This document shows, piece after piece, positions 12,801 to 25,000 of a stretch of DNA of 64,000 bases. The notes beneath the pieces are model-generated. The model made no database searches, had not been told where the DNA came from, and worked only from the letters and a program-made list of their open reading frames with translations. Location of the stretch: positions 63,125-127,124 of the forward strand of contig NW_019775945.1 in assembly GCF_001039355.2 (NCBI RefSeq), given 5' to 3'. The stretch's first letter is position 1, and each line of letters begins with the position of its first letter. Position numbers and translations under genes: made by a program. This stretch comes from Lingula anatina (lineage: Eukaryota; Brachiopoda; Lingulata; Lingulida; Lingulidae).

Positions 12801-15800
12801 TGTTTTCCAGATGGATGCAATATTGGGTTTCCTCTGAATTGACGTACTTCGAATTGAACGTGGTTTCTGATGTATTGACGCAGACAATTTTGATTAAGTA
12901 ACAGATGAAGGAATATTGAGCACTGGCTGAAAAAAATGCAGACAGATATACAAGTATTGATCAATGTAACCTTGAGCACAGCTTGCAAAGAACATATGAT
13001 TTTCCATAGTGAATGTTATTTCTCTTCAAGAGTTTGGCCCATTCTGTACAGTTAAGCATATTTGATGGGACTTTTTTTGGTTCTTGGTGAGATTTATTTG
13101 GTAAGGTGCAAATGGACTTGGAAATCGGGCAATTTTTCCGTCAGTTTGCTTTAGGTGCTTAAAGCCTTTCAGATGGCTTGTTAGCACTATACATTTTCTT
13201 GGCCAGTTACAATAATACTGTACATTTTAAATAGTTGATGTTTATATATTTCAGACCTGTGGGACTACTACCTTCCTTTCCTGTATTCTTGTATTTCACT
13301 GCTGGGTTGCTTGGCTTTGCTAAGTAAGTATATGATATTAAATTAATAAGTGTAATCCTGTGATGCTAGCATTTGGCACGTAGTCTGTATGATTCATTCA
13401 GCACATGAATATGCCACTTAACCACTTAAATGTCTTCTCCTTTTCCATTATATTTTAGGTGTAATAATCAAATTTGTCCAATATTTATAACATTTATAAA
13501 ACTGAATAATGACAGTATTGTTATTCATTTGGGCCATTCAGAAATCAACATGATTTGATATATTGAGTAATAGAATATGGAGACATTACTGAACAGAATG
13601 TAACTCTTTACAAGGTATATATAGAAATACACGTATATATATGTATTGCGTAACTATGGAAGGTGAGAAGAACTTCTGCCTACAAGATGGAGGATCACAG
13701 ACTAGGTAGACTAAGACCCTGTTCCCAGAGATTAGATCGATCCAACTACATCGACCTAACTCCATGGGGGTTCATGCTAAATAGCTGTCAGCCAAGCGGG
13801 CACGAAAGTTAATTACCCCCTTACAGCTTGTAGTAGGCGGGACGGACATTTAAGCCGGATTATCTGACAGTAATCTAATGAGACTCCCCACGGGGATAGA
13901 TCGATCTAAAATCTATGGGAATGTGCCCTAAGTTTTACATTGGGCTGGACAAAGTGTGGAGGAGAGTGAGAGTTATATTGAGGGAAAGGGGATTCCTAAT
14001 CTATGGATACATTATAAGGACCAATGTGGCAGGCACTCTTCATGACACAAAAAATGATGTTTGCTTTGATGAAAGGTTCTACTTTCATTTCAGTTTGCAC
14101 TCCAGTGGGGTTTGCCCGCCTGTTTACAGTGATGGGCCAGCTTGTTGTTAAACCACAGGTAGGTTATGTTGAAAACATTGTGACTCTTCTGGCCAGTCAG
14201 TGTTCAGAACATTTACTGTCTGGATGAATTGGTGCCAGTGCCCTTGTGTTTTAATTAAATTTCTTATTCCATTTTCTGTCAACAGGACTTACTAATGATG
14301 CTGTTTTACTAGTGTGTAAATCACATCATAAAAGATAAGTTATTACTTCTGTAGGTATTTAAGTATTCCCCCTCTTACATTTAATAACACTAGTGGGCTA
14401 GATTTGTGCAATTTAAGTTCACAAGTGATCTTACACGATCTTAATCATTACAGCAGTAGTCTTAAAATGGACTGATTCTGCTTTTAGATCTAAAATGTTC
14501 TAACATCTACTTAAGTGATCAAGCAGTTTCCTCCCCTCACGATGGGGGATACCTCGCCTCACAATAGAGGACACCTCTGCTCACAATAGGAGAATGTGTA
14601 AGGGGAGACAACTTAATTGGCTGTCAGACTAGAAATGGTCTTACTCATGTTTTAAGATCATGTAAGACTATTTGTGTTCTTAAATTGCATTTTAAGACCA
14701 AATCAAGCCCACTAGTGTAAGGGAACTTCAAACTGATAACTCTTGAATATTGGAAAGAAAGTATAATCATTGATATATATATTCCAAGCATGAATGTTTA
14801 TTTTATCTGTGATGGTAATTCAAGTGTATTTACTTCATAAGCCTGGCTGTTGTTTCAGTTCCTGAGAGATATAGCAGAGGAGCTGTACACCACACAACTT
14901 GAAGAGGATGATCTCAAGAGAAAGATCAAGCAGCGTAAGCATAACTGATAGCCAACTGAAAATATTAAACAAAGCAAAATAAATCATAATCAGGAAGGAA
15001 AACTGTATTCAGTTCTCCAAGTACTGCTCTGTATGTGAAAGCTGGAAATTAGTGTTTGGTTCCAGAAAATAGCTCAGCTTTTAACTGTAATACATGTGTA
15101 TAGGAATAATACAAAACAAATTCAGTAATTATCAAAGGAGATTAAATAAACATAGAAAATGCAAGTTTTGAGTGATGAAGGTCAAGTTGTCACATTGTTC
15201 TTACACAGGGCTTAATGTTAACAGTGTTTTGCAAACATTAAAAATGTCAGATAAATTTCAGGCTTAAGGTAAAGATCCAGAACAAACCATTTTCATGATA
15301 GCAATTATTATTTTTTGACCAAAGTTGTATAGCTTGTATTTTTATTGTTGATATTGATTCTTTTGTTGTTTAACAAGAACAAGAGTCATTATTTTGATAT
15401 GAATATATCTGTAGGTGTAACTACCACCAGCAATGGCAGAACCATTGCCAATGGACACAATGGAAGCTGCAATGGCACATCAGAGTTGAGAAAAAGATTA
15501 GAAGATGTTCAGGAGGAGAAGCAACAGTTGGGTAAGGAAATATGTTTTCCCCCCCCCCTTTTTTAGCAGAGGGGAAATGCTTGTGGAAAGGGATTTTTTT
15601 CGGTAGGAGAGGGGTGTATAAAAGTTCTCCATACAGCATTTGGTTTAAATGAGATATATAAATCAGTGTGTTTGAATACATGTGCTTATGTGTCCCTGAA
15701 ACCATTGAAAACAATGACCTAAATGCTAACAGCTCCCATTTATAGCAGGTACTTCAATATGAAATGATTAAAAGTTGTGGGTATCACCAGTAGGAAAATT

Positions 15801-17618
15801 GACCTGTAGAAATTGTCTTATTTCAGAAAAGAGACAACAGATATCATCCTTGAGGAGAAATGTGGGCTATCCATTGATGATGCTTCTGTTGTTAGCCTTA
15901 ACTGTGAGTATTTGATGTTTCTCCATTGTAATTCAGGGAGTTGCATGAAATTTTCTAAGTACAAATAAACTAAAAGGTGTTTGATATACCGTTTTAGAAG
16001 TGAAACAGTCTAGTATGTAATTATGGTCTTAAAAGGATCATTCTGCGTCATTATTGATAGATTAATTCCTGGTCTGTAGTTTATGTTAATTCAACTGTAT
16101 TATTCTTTCAGGCCTTATCAGTATTATGGGTGGCTCTGAACACATTGCTGTTGGTGTTTGGGGATAAAAAGTTACCTGTGGGAGGCAAGGTATGTCTCTC
16201 TCCAGTGTTTAAGTGGTGAAAAACAGTTCTCAGGTGATGGGTGTATATTTAATAGATGGGGGATAGAAAAATTAGTACATTGATGCATATGAACTCGGGG
16301 TCCCTTAATGGAATCTTGATAGTCCATTAAATGAATATTAATTACAATACTAGTAGGTACGTTTGAAAAGTGCCGGAAGTGTCGAGAAAATAAGTGTGTG
16401 TATGCTGTGCTGAATGACTGTTTTAGTAAACCCAAAACCTAAAACCTAAACATAATGTTTTCTTTTTCAGGATATAGTCCTTGGTTTGTCTTCACTGTCT
16501 GCCCTGGGACAAGTTGGTGCTCTGCTGGAGATAGCTCTCATTTTGTATCCTTGATATAATAGAGAACTTAGTATAATGCCAGATAACATTCAAGTACCCA
16601 GTCATGTGTGAAAAAAAAATGGAAACTTAATTCCACAGTCTGCTCATCATGTAGTGTATACAATTGAAACTTTCTAAGACCACAATTTATTTATCCCATG
16701 TGTTCTAGTGTAAATGTCAAGACCAGGTCCATTGTCCTCAACACCTTCTTCAGATATTTCATGTTAGCCTCAGTGGTTGGATTCTACAGCCTACGATTCT
16801 TCCGCCGCCTGCAACCCAAGCCTTCTGACACCACACTTACCCAGATCATCGGCAACTGTGTAGTCATACTGGTGCTCAGCTCAGCTCTTCCTGTGCTATC
16901 CCGGATACTGGGTAAGTTACTAATATGTGTTTTCCAGGATACTGGATAATATAAGTAGCCCTGTTATTCAGGACAGTTTGTAAGTTGCTCTTTGCTGCTA
17001 GGATGCTAGGGAAGTTGCCCTGTTATTCAAGGTCCTGTGTAAGTAGCCCTTCACTGCCCTGGATACTGGGTAAGTAGACCTGTGTTATCATGGATACTGG
17101 GTAAGTAGCCCTGTGCTATGAATACTGGATAAATACAATGTCCTGTGCTATCCTGGATACTAGGTAAGTAATGAAATCCTGCAAGTCAAGTTGAGTGGCT
17201 CCATGCTACCGCATGTACTGGTACAGCAGACCTATTCCCTTTTAGATGGTTGGGAAGATGGATTTATACAGAATTCTTATCCTTATATCACAATTTTTTT
17301 AGACCATTTATTCATTTGGAATTTGTTCGGGACTTTAAAAAACAACTAAGTTTTGTCCATCACATTCCAGGTATAACAAACTTTGATCTTCTCGGAGAGT
17401 TTGGGCGTCTGGAGTGGCTGGGAAGTTTTTACCTAATCCTCACCTACAACCTGGTGTTTGTCTCCTGCACAGCTCTCTGTCTCTTCACCAAGTTCACTGC
17501 CACCATACGCAAGGAAATTGTCAACCGTCTGTGGACAGCACTGCGCCGTGTTAAGACAAGATCCTGGTCTACCAGTCAGACAAGTGTGTCTACTCCTACA
17601 GTGGGAAAGGAAGAGTAA
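4768..17618 (+). CDS. LMBR1: LMBR1/LMBR1L-family multipass membrane protein (one exon not found)
   Basis: Exons: 4768-4827, 10349-10379, 10600-10739, 11131-11234, 11537-11663, 13255-13323, 14094-14158, 14859-14934, 15415-15531, 15827-15903, 16112-16189, 16471-16544, 16754-16911, 17371-17618, all with GT-AG borders and matching phases. The product follows human LMBR1 almost end to end: start MEQDVNVREQIFHDNVREYI, then LLLPISIISNEILL, VLMPFAYFLLESEGFAG, YLPFLYSCISLLGC, TPVGFARLFTVMGQL, SVVGFYSLRFF, IIGNCVVILVLSSALPVLSR and FDLLGEFGRLEWLG. The family includes the lipocalin-1 receptor LMBR1L and fly lilipod; they are plasma-membrane or ER proteins with about nine membrane spans. A central hydrophilic coiled segment (exons 8-10) carries an Asn/Gly-rich insert. 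The placed exons total 1424 nt, one short of a multiple of three, so one exon of length 3n+1 is missing between 4827 and 10349. It should encode the first membrane span. Whether this is LMBR1 or LMBR1L cannot be decided. Confidence 0.9.
6988..7135. repeat. Long interrupted palindrome built from short tandem units
   Basis: The left arm (about 6988-7049) contains units of the form CACCGATACTCCCCTG. The right arm (about 7071-7135) contains the reverse complement, AGTATCGGTGCAGGGG. The arms pair over about 62 positions with a few mismatches across a spacer of about 21 bases. Each arm is itself an array of three or four 16-17 bp units, so RNA or single-stranded DNA from here would form a long stem. 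Confidence 0.85.
9813..9872. repeat. (AAAT)n microsatellite
   Basis: An uninterrupted tetranucleotide run of about 15 units within the first large intron interval of the LMBR1-like gene. No function is inferred. Confidence 0.95.
12080..12113. repeat. (CA)n microsatellite
   Basis: A CA/CG-interrupted dinucleotide run in the intron between the LMBR1-like exons ending at 11663 and starting at 13255. Confidence 0.9.
13711..13932. mobile_element. Candidate MITE of about 222 bp with terminal inverted repeats
   Basis: The left end CTAAGACCCTGTTCCCAGAG continues into a TTAGATCGATC motif. The reverse complement of the right end begins CTTAGGGCACATTCCCATAG and also continues into TTTTAGATCGATC. The two ends therefore form imperfect inverted repeats of about 32 bp. 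The interior has no open frame of note and a locally higher GC content than the host intron. It sits in the LMBR1-like intron just upstream of the exon at 14094. The superfamily is not assigned. Confidence 0.6.
14384..14720. mobile_element. Candidate MITE of about 337 bp with long terminal inverted repeats
   Basis: The left end TAACACTAGTGGGCTAGATT runs on through a GCAATTTAAG block and then a GATCTTACACGATCTTAA block. The right end, reverse-complemented, reads TTACACTAGTGGGCTTGATT, then GCAATTTAAG, then TCTTACATGATCTTAA. The inverted repeats thus extend roughly 60-85 bp with small indels. The interior has three short CCTC-ACAATAG-like units. It lies in the LMBR1-like intron between exons ending at 14158 and starting at 14859. 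Confidence 0.65.
16709..16753 (+). other. Possible in-frame 15-codon extension of an LMBR1-like exon
   Basis: The exon placed at 16754-16911 has an excellent acceptor (CCTTCTTCAG) and gives a protein collinear with human LMBR1. A second acceptor (GTGTTCTAG) ending at 16708 is in the same phase, and the 45 nt between them are open. Using it would add a polar segment (VNVKTRSIVLNTFFR) inside or next to a membrane span. I treat the short form as primary. Confidence 0.4.
16890..17172 (+). repeat. Tandem array of copied splice-donor sequence in an LMBR1-like intron
   Basis: The exon ending at 16911 closes with CTATCCCGGATACTGG followed by the real donor GTAAGT at 16912-16917. The next 250 bases repeat this junction with drift: consensus GTAAGT recurs at 16980, 17039, 17070, 17101 and 17164, in several cases preceded by GGATACTG or GGATACT and followed by AGCCCTGT. 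Two further copies have decayed donors. Reading past the true donor meets a stop codon within about 13 codons, so use of any decoy would truncate the protein. Confidence 0.85.
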
Positions 17619-19019
17619 AAGCTTAGACATGGTGGGAACAGTACATAATTGGTATGGGGACAAAGAAAAGATGGTATGGGGAAAAGAAAAGACATGTTGG
17701 TTATCATAAAGGCGTATGTTAACCTGGAAGGTTGAAAGGCTTTGGTGAAGCATGGGCCTTTGACTTAAAGAAACCTCATGTATTGCTTTTAAGGCTGAGC
17801 TATATTAGCTTGCATTAGAGTGTTCAAATGAGACAGTATTTTGCTTGGTTATGTCAGTGCAAACTCTAAATGCCAATGAGCAACCTGAATTGCAGCACCA
17901 GCTTTTATACATGTCAGGAGGGCCAAGGTACATCGTCACCTGGTATTAGCTATCAGTGGACCAAGCTACTTTGTCCAAGGTAACCGTCCGGGACCAGCAA
18001 GGACATAAAATACAGCCAACACAATCAGCATTAGAATTGACTCACATGCTGCTGTTGTGAAGCACACTGAGAGAGGCAGAATCAAGAGTTCGTGTTCGGT
18101 CTCTCTTGTATCAGCTACCTTTGGAAGTCCACAGTTTTTATGTAGAGTGGACACTAGTCCTTAATCACACACCTGGCCAGTTGCATGAAAAAGTTGTCTT
18201 TGTGATGGAAAAGATGTGATCAAATGAAAATTGACTGAACAAGTTAAAAATTCTGGTCCAAGTTGTGTAATAGTCAATAGCAACAGCTAATGTTGTGTAA
18301 CATACACGTTTTTATTTGATTTATGTGAATACCAGAGGTTTCACTTGTACATAGTGTTTTTATACCAAATGAACAAATTGATACAAACCCTTTTAATGGT
18401 GATTTTATTGTAATAACTGATGCTTTTCATTCAAGTTTTCTATCTCTGTACAGTTAGGTGGTATATGAACAAAGCTGAGTGGCAGGAAGAATGTTAGAAT
18501 GGTGAATGGTTAACTAGGGCCCAAAAGAAATATTTTACAGAAGGCTAGCACTTGAAAAATATGATTGTTGAATGCATTTTATTGCTTATGTGTCATTTAA
18601 ATACAAGAAAGCAAGGCAGTGTTTTTTAATGATATAGAAAACCTGGATTTTTTGTCAACTAATCTTGTTGTTATTAAAATTAAGCTTAAAATAAAGCATT
18701 TGGTTTTTGAGGCAAAATTTAAGCCATTGCCATGTAAAACAATCCAGCAAGTGGAAGATGTATGGAGAGGAAGCAGTCGGTATAGTTTATTGTAGTAGTA
18801 GAGGCACTAATATATGACGGAATTCAAATGTTGATGTGATCGTGACTTGTATTTCTCTTGTAAAATATCCTCAGGTTTTATTGTTGAATATTTAAGGGAC
18901 AGATCCTAGCAATGCAGATCAATGCAAATATAGTATATATGCTTATAGACAAGGATGGAAAGTATTCATTATAGCAGCATTAGCTTTTAATTGGCTGTAG
19001 GAACATTTATTGAGTTGGT

Positions 19020-19330
19020 ATATATCTTGCCATATATCCTTGCTGTAAGATTGGATGCAGTGATCAATACGTGTACCCATGCTGTAAGATCAGCAAAAAT
19101 GCTTTAAATGTTAATATCCTTGCTGTAGCATTAAGTGAAGCGCAATTTATATCCTTGCTGTAGGATTAGGTACAGTGCTAAATTTATATATCCTTGCAGT
19201 AGGATTAGGTGCAGTGCTTAATATTTATATCCCTTTGGAAGTATTAGGAGCAGTACTAAACTTCCTTGCAGTAGGATAAGGCTTAGCACAGAATGCATAT
19301 ATCCTTGCCATAAGTTAAGCAGTGAATTTA
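19020..19330. repeat. Degenerate tandem array, unit about 50 bp
   Basis: ATATCCTTGCTGTAGGATTA followed by GGTGCAGTGCTAAAT recurs about six times with substitutions (CTTGCAGTAGGATTAGG, CTTGCTGTAAGATTGG and similar). It is probably within the long 3' untranslated region of the LMBR1-like transcript. Coding potential is absent. Confidence 0.75.
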
Positions 19331-20703
19331 TGTACAGAACAGCATTCGAGAGAAATCCTTCCCATTAAAACACACCTATTTACAACAGTCATGTAAATAA
19401 TTAAACACTATAAATTTAATTATCTTAGCAGTGATACAAAACACAACCAACAGAAACAGCATTAAAATTAACACACTACCAACCACACACCACTGAAAGC
19501 TTACATGAATTGCTCACTAAGGCTTTGTTTACATCAGGACTATTCTCAACTGGAAAGGGTCTTGTTAGAAGATGTTTAACAACACAGAGCTGCTTGCTAG
19601 AAGCCACTGACCACTCATATCAGGCATTACAATACATTTGATTTAATAACTTCACTGTGTGTTTGAAATATCCATAAAACAAAATCTATTAAAGGAGGGT
19701 AAGTTTTTTGAAGTTGGCTTTAGGTAAAAGATTTTGGGGGGGAGCTGGGGATGGGGTGGTGGTGTGGGGTCTTAAACAGTCCTGTTAAAAAAAAATTAAG
19801 ACAAGTTAAGCAGTTCAAGACCAAAGATATATTGCATAACTTACAAAACATCGAAAAATTTACTAACAGACCCACTTTATTAACCTGCATGGTAACATTT
19901 TACTACTTTAACCAAAGAAGCTCTCCGTGGACTGATTTTAAGTTTTATACATGGATTATCAGTGCATTTACTTCTTAATTAAGCAATTTAATCGCAGTGC
20001 TAGTCCTTGTTCAGTAATGTTCAACAGCCAAGACAATCATATTGTGCTAGCACCAAAGCTGTTCAGCAGAATCAAAAATGTTATAACTTATGGGAGGCAG
20101 TGTAGGAAGACAACAGTTATACAATATCTCAGTTGATGAAAATACTTTGTGTATTTTGGTACTAAGCATAATGATCAGACTGTCACTAATGAAGCACAGC
20201 ATAGTATGGTTCTCCTCACCATTGGCAGTGGGTAGACATTTGAAGTGCAGATTTAAAAATAAAACTGTTTATACAGAATCGGTGTCAATTGATGTCCAAT
20301 TATTTTCGTTATAACACATGCCAGTATGGTGAGTATCGTGTGGGGTGTGTTGGAAAGTATTTAACTATATTTATAGTGTGTGGCAATCCCAAGTTCTACC
20401 CCAGTCTGGTGCAGTTATGGGTAACCCCCATTTAATGTGAAGTGTATCATTTTAGATATAACAAGAATTAGAGTGGATTTCTGGAAATAATGAGATTAAG
20501 GACTACTTCAATGTAATTGTTGGCACTGTTGCCTTTGTTATGAATGCTTCCTATGCTCAAATATTCACGGGGAGCCATTGTGTAAAATGTTGTATAAGAA
20601 AAGTGGCTGCAGAGGATGGGGGTTCTTTTATTCAGAATATTTTGCATTGATCATAAGGACATAGGGGATGATTGTTGCCCCGTTAAATAATATTAGAATT
20701 TTT

Positions 20704-20835
20704 AAGAAGCATATTTGTCCAGCTCAAGGCTTTAGAGTGTAGTAGAAGACACAACGCCTTGAAATTTATTAAAGAAGCATGTTTGTCCAGCTCAAGGCTT
20801 TAAGGTGTAGTAGAAGACACAACTCCTTGAAAGTT
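20704..20835. repeat. Two-copy tandem duplication of about 68 bp
   Basis: The segment starting AAGAAGCATATTTGTCCAGC at 20704 is repeated at 20772 with a handful of substitutions, including the internal GTAGTAGAAGACACAAC block. It is non-coding and likely in a 3' untranslated region. Confidence 0.9.
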
Positions 20836-21652
20836 GTAGAATGTTTCTTATGGAAGTTGTTATTTATTTACTTATTTTTTTTAATGCATAACCTTATTAT
20901 TTTATAGTCATGAAGTTTCTTTACAATGATAAAAGAACAAACTTTTTAATTTTTTTATGTAACATTCTTATAACCAACTGCGTTGAATCAGTAGCATATT
21001 AATCATATTATAACATTACTGTACATTAAAAGATTGTATTTATTATGTCTACGTGACTTAGCAGTAGCAATTTCAATTCTTTATGAAATATTTTAAACAA
21101 AGTATTTTTGTAAAATTGCATTGAGACAGATATGGTTAGATTTTGTATAAAACAGCACATAGGAAACAGTTTCTACCAAAAGATTTTTAATAATAATAAG
21201 GTATGGAAACATCACACATACAAACACAGTTAAAAAAGCTAATTTAAATGTTTGCAGTGCGCCTCTCTTGTATGTTGCTAACCATGTCTGTTAGAAGTTT
21301 TTAACCCAATCATTGTGTTGTTAATCATTGTGTAGCTATCATAATACTGAGGCAGTTTAACATGTCATTGTACTGTTACTGTTGCTATCAGCATGAAGTA
21401 TTGCATCGGTGCCAAGGTGGATATAAATTATATAATATACATATGATACATGAATTATTTGCTAGTTTGTATGAAAGTGAATAAAATGTTGAAAATAATA
21501 CAGGCATTTATGTTTTAAATCAGTTTTTTTTTTACGTTTAAAATAGTTACATTACAACTGTTCATAAATATTACAAAAAAAAAATAGCTAAGGTTACATT
21601 AAATGTTTGCATTTTAATGATAATTATATATATTATTTAGTTATTTCTTTAC

Positions 21653-21783
21653 AAGCTTTTTCCACGGAAAAGTGCAATTCCGCATTTTTTAATTCAATTC
21701 TGATGGTTCCTGAGATTTGTGAAGATCTGCAATAAAATCTGGCTCAGTGTTTTTTTCTAAACCTAGGCTCATGACTGGATTAA
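21653..21783 (+). repeat. Dispersed repeat, copy 2 (inverted relative to copy 1 at 3700-3840)
   Basis: It shares with the minus strand of 3700-3840 the ordered blocks GCATTTTTTAA, ATGGTTCCTGAGATT, AGATCTGCAATAAAATCTGG and AAACCTAGGCTC. The element contains an AATAAA within AGATCTGCAATAAAATC, so on the plus strand it could supply a poly(A) signal. It lies between the convergent LMBR1-like and PLD genes. Confidence 0.75.
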
Positions 21784-22066
21784 GTTTGACTAAAAATGAT
21801 AAAAGCAAAATTAAGATTTGCAACTTGTTATTGTATCAGTTTACAAATATAAAATTAACTTTTCTTCATTACCTTATTGGCTGTTTGAATAATGATAACT
21901 TATGGTGATTATGGAACCATAATTAAAATCTGTAGGTGACCTATAACTGTAATATAAAAAAAAAATGATAAAAAAGGAATATTTAAAACTTGAACTTTCT
22001 ACATATACACTGTCAAGTTTTATAATTTCAAATGATGAATCAAAACAGAGATAACAAGATATAGTA

Positions 22067-25000
22067 CTAAGTCCACATGACAGAAGGCAATGCAGCTTCT
22101 TTTGAATCTAAAGATGGCAGCAGCATCTCTTCTTGTAGAAAGCCCATTGGCCAGCAGACCAGGTGACCTTTGACCTTCTTGAGCAGCCCCCTGGCTAGAC
22201 TGGGACTGCTTTCACTCATGGGATTCTTGGCACAGTATTGCTCTAGTTCAGCGTAACTCTGGACCTGGTCACTGGGGAGGCATTTGAATACCTAGAGGAA
22301 GCGATATGTAATAACACACAGTTTCAAAAAATACTAGTAAAATAATACAGAATAATAAATAAAAAGAAAAATAAAATAACTGGCAATGACAGGCACAATA
22401 TACTAGTTTGTTCTTAACTTCCAATGAAGCCATTAGATCTGTGTAGTATTCATAGCTTAAAATGTATCATAATGCAAACTCTTTAAATTTCTGAATGATT
22501 TGTGTTCATTTTATGCCCTGTGAGGGTCTACAAGAAATCTTAAGAAAAGCTTTTGGGTGCAATCTGTCGGGCACCCTGGGTTTCTAAGATTACTGGATAC
22601 AAACCTCCATTACCACTATGTCTGGAAATCAGAAGCTTGTTGATAACGCTGGTAGAGGTCAGAGCTCCCACTACAACTCAAAATGGACCAATACAAAATT
22701 CAAAATGTCCCAGAGTCCTTACCCTTTCATATGTTGCAGTATTCAGTGTTGCCTGTTTTATCCAGGTTCCTCTGTAGAAAGAATCGATCACAGGATCCAG
22801 AAGCTTACTGTTGTCATCCTCTACATAACCAAGGTGCTCCCTAAAGAAAGAAAATACACATTTATACAAAAGTTAAATGTCTGGGCTTTCATGTCTAGGC
22901 ACAGTATATTTTGGGTTTTATACTTCATGTTTTTAGAAACGATTCCAATTGTTAACAGGTGTTCCACTTGCTGTTTATAACTTATGAAATGATACACAAA
23001 TTCATCTTCAGTAAAGCTTAAATTGCAACCCTGGGGTATTTTAATACTTAAAAGTTCAAAACCAATTCATCTTTTTGAAAATGTCTTGATTTGTTTTCTG
23101 TTGCATTTTGGATGTCATTTCACTTAATGCCATATTCAATATATTCTCTCTCACCTGAACAGGTTGATGCGTAAACTTTGGGCAAACTTGCCAGCCTGGA
23201 AGACTTCTCCATCCATTCTAGACTCCACAGTCTCTGTGTCCTGACAGGGAAAAGAAATAATTTACAGAGACAAATTTAAGAATCATTTTCTGGACATGCA
23301 ATGCCTGTCAATGAGATGATTACTATGATGATCATGGCTACTGGTGTGTTATCAACTTAATGACTAACTGAATGTACTTCCAGAAGTGGATTAAGAAGAC
23401 TTCTGGGTATTGGAACGGGAGCAAAAATCCCAAACAATCATTTTTTTTATTATGAGGAGAGAGAGAGAGAGAGAGAGAGAGTTGGGAGAAAGAGAAAGGG
23501 AGGAGGAGAAAGGTTACAAATGTTTAGTGAGTCTAATAACCAAATGTACCAGAGTACATGACAGCTCCAGCAATGTACCTCAAATATCATGGACACCTCA
23601 CTGTCCAGATCTCCCAGCATGCTCCTGTCATTTATGTTAGCTGAGCCAATGATAACTGTCGTATCATCCACTATAAGAAGTTTGCTGTGGATATAGATAA
23701 TCTCTGTGATCAGCTTTCCTCCAAGCTCACTGTGAGATCTCATGCTGCATACAGAGAGATACTTCAAAGGGTCCTCAACTAAATGAATAATACAATGAAT
23801 TAATGCACTTTTTGGGGGGGGGGGGGGGGATCGAGTGGGAGGTTAGGGGGTCATTTTTAATAAGCAGATCCTAATTTTTTAAGTTACTTATTCCATAAAT
23901 TTTTTGTAACTTTCATATGGTTGAGAGAAATGTGATATAAACGTGAAACTACATGGAAAGGCATCGCAACTCGCTACTGTGAATATACTAGGCACTGCCA
24001 TTACCATTATAATAACAACTTGACAGATTTGTTACAAGTGAAATTGAGGACCTGTATTTTTTTCCTCTGTCATTAGATTAACAGGCTTTACTAAAAAGTG
24101 GTTTATGCATACCATCCTGCTGAAGTTTCCCCAGGAGAGACTTCTCTCCCCTGCACACAGAGGTGTACAGCCAGTAGCTCATTATTTGGTTGCCAGTGGG
24201 GACATCTGCAGTGTATTCTCCCTCAAATCCTGGCACCAGGGGGAGCAGGATGTACACACGGAATGACTCTTGATTTCTGAAATTTGCGGCAGAGTTAAAA
24301 GTAGAGTAAAAAGGGATGAACTTTCATGTATTTTCTACATAAACGCCTTGTTTACTTAATATCAGTAAATGTGCATATACAAGATTCTATGTTTGTCTTT
24401 GATTCATTAGTACACTTATACAAAATTTACCAATATAACTGAATTACCAGGATAGAATCAATAAATGTGAAATTCAATACTTAACTTTTAAGCCACCTTG
24501 TGAAAAATGTCTCACAGACTGTAATCTCAGCAATATACTTACCTGTGTGCTTCCATAATCCTCCCATAGAGGGCGTCACATATCCCATTTGACACCTCTG
24601 ACTTGTCACCACAGCGACTGATCAAATACTGACTCTTAAAAGTAGAATAACTAAAATAACATTCTGCAGAAATAGCACATATATTGTATAATAAGTTGTG
24701 ATTGAATAATTGTGAAGACAGAAAAGGGTTATATTTAAAGTATGGCTGCAAAAACACCATACTTTTGTGAGCAATTCTTAAATTTACTACCAGATTGCGA
24801 GCCAATTATCTGAACTTCTTTTGCAATAATTTTCAGTATGTTCTTATGGACAATGAGGTCTCAGGTCACTTCCTCTGTTACCCCCAAACAATCAGCAAAG
24901 TGCTTCCTTCTTCTGAGACACTGCAAAGATGTGACTTACTTCAATGTATATATAGTGCTTGGCAGTCCTGATGGCATGGATGTAGGCATTCTGTATGGAG

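Larger units (their letters stand above)
17619..22066. other. 3' region between the convergent LMBR1-like and PLD genes
   Basis: No coding exon is recognised in these 4.4 kb. It probably holds the 3' untranslated regions of both genes, which end toward each other. Candidate AATAAA signals on the plus strand occur at 18690-18695 and 21480-21485. The interval also holds a tandem array at 19020-19330, a 68 bp duplication at 20704-20835 and a dispersed repeat at 21653-21783. Confidence 0.5.
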
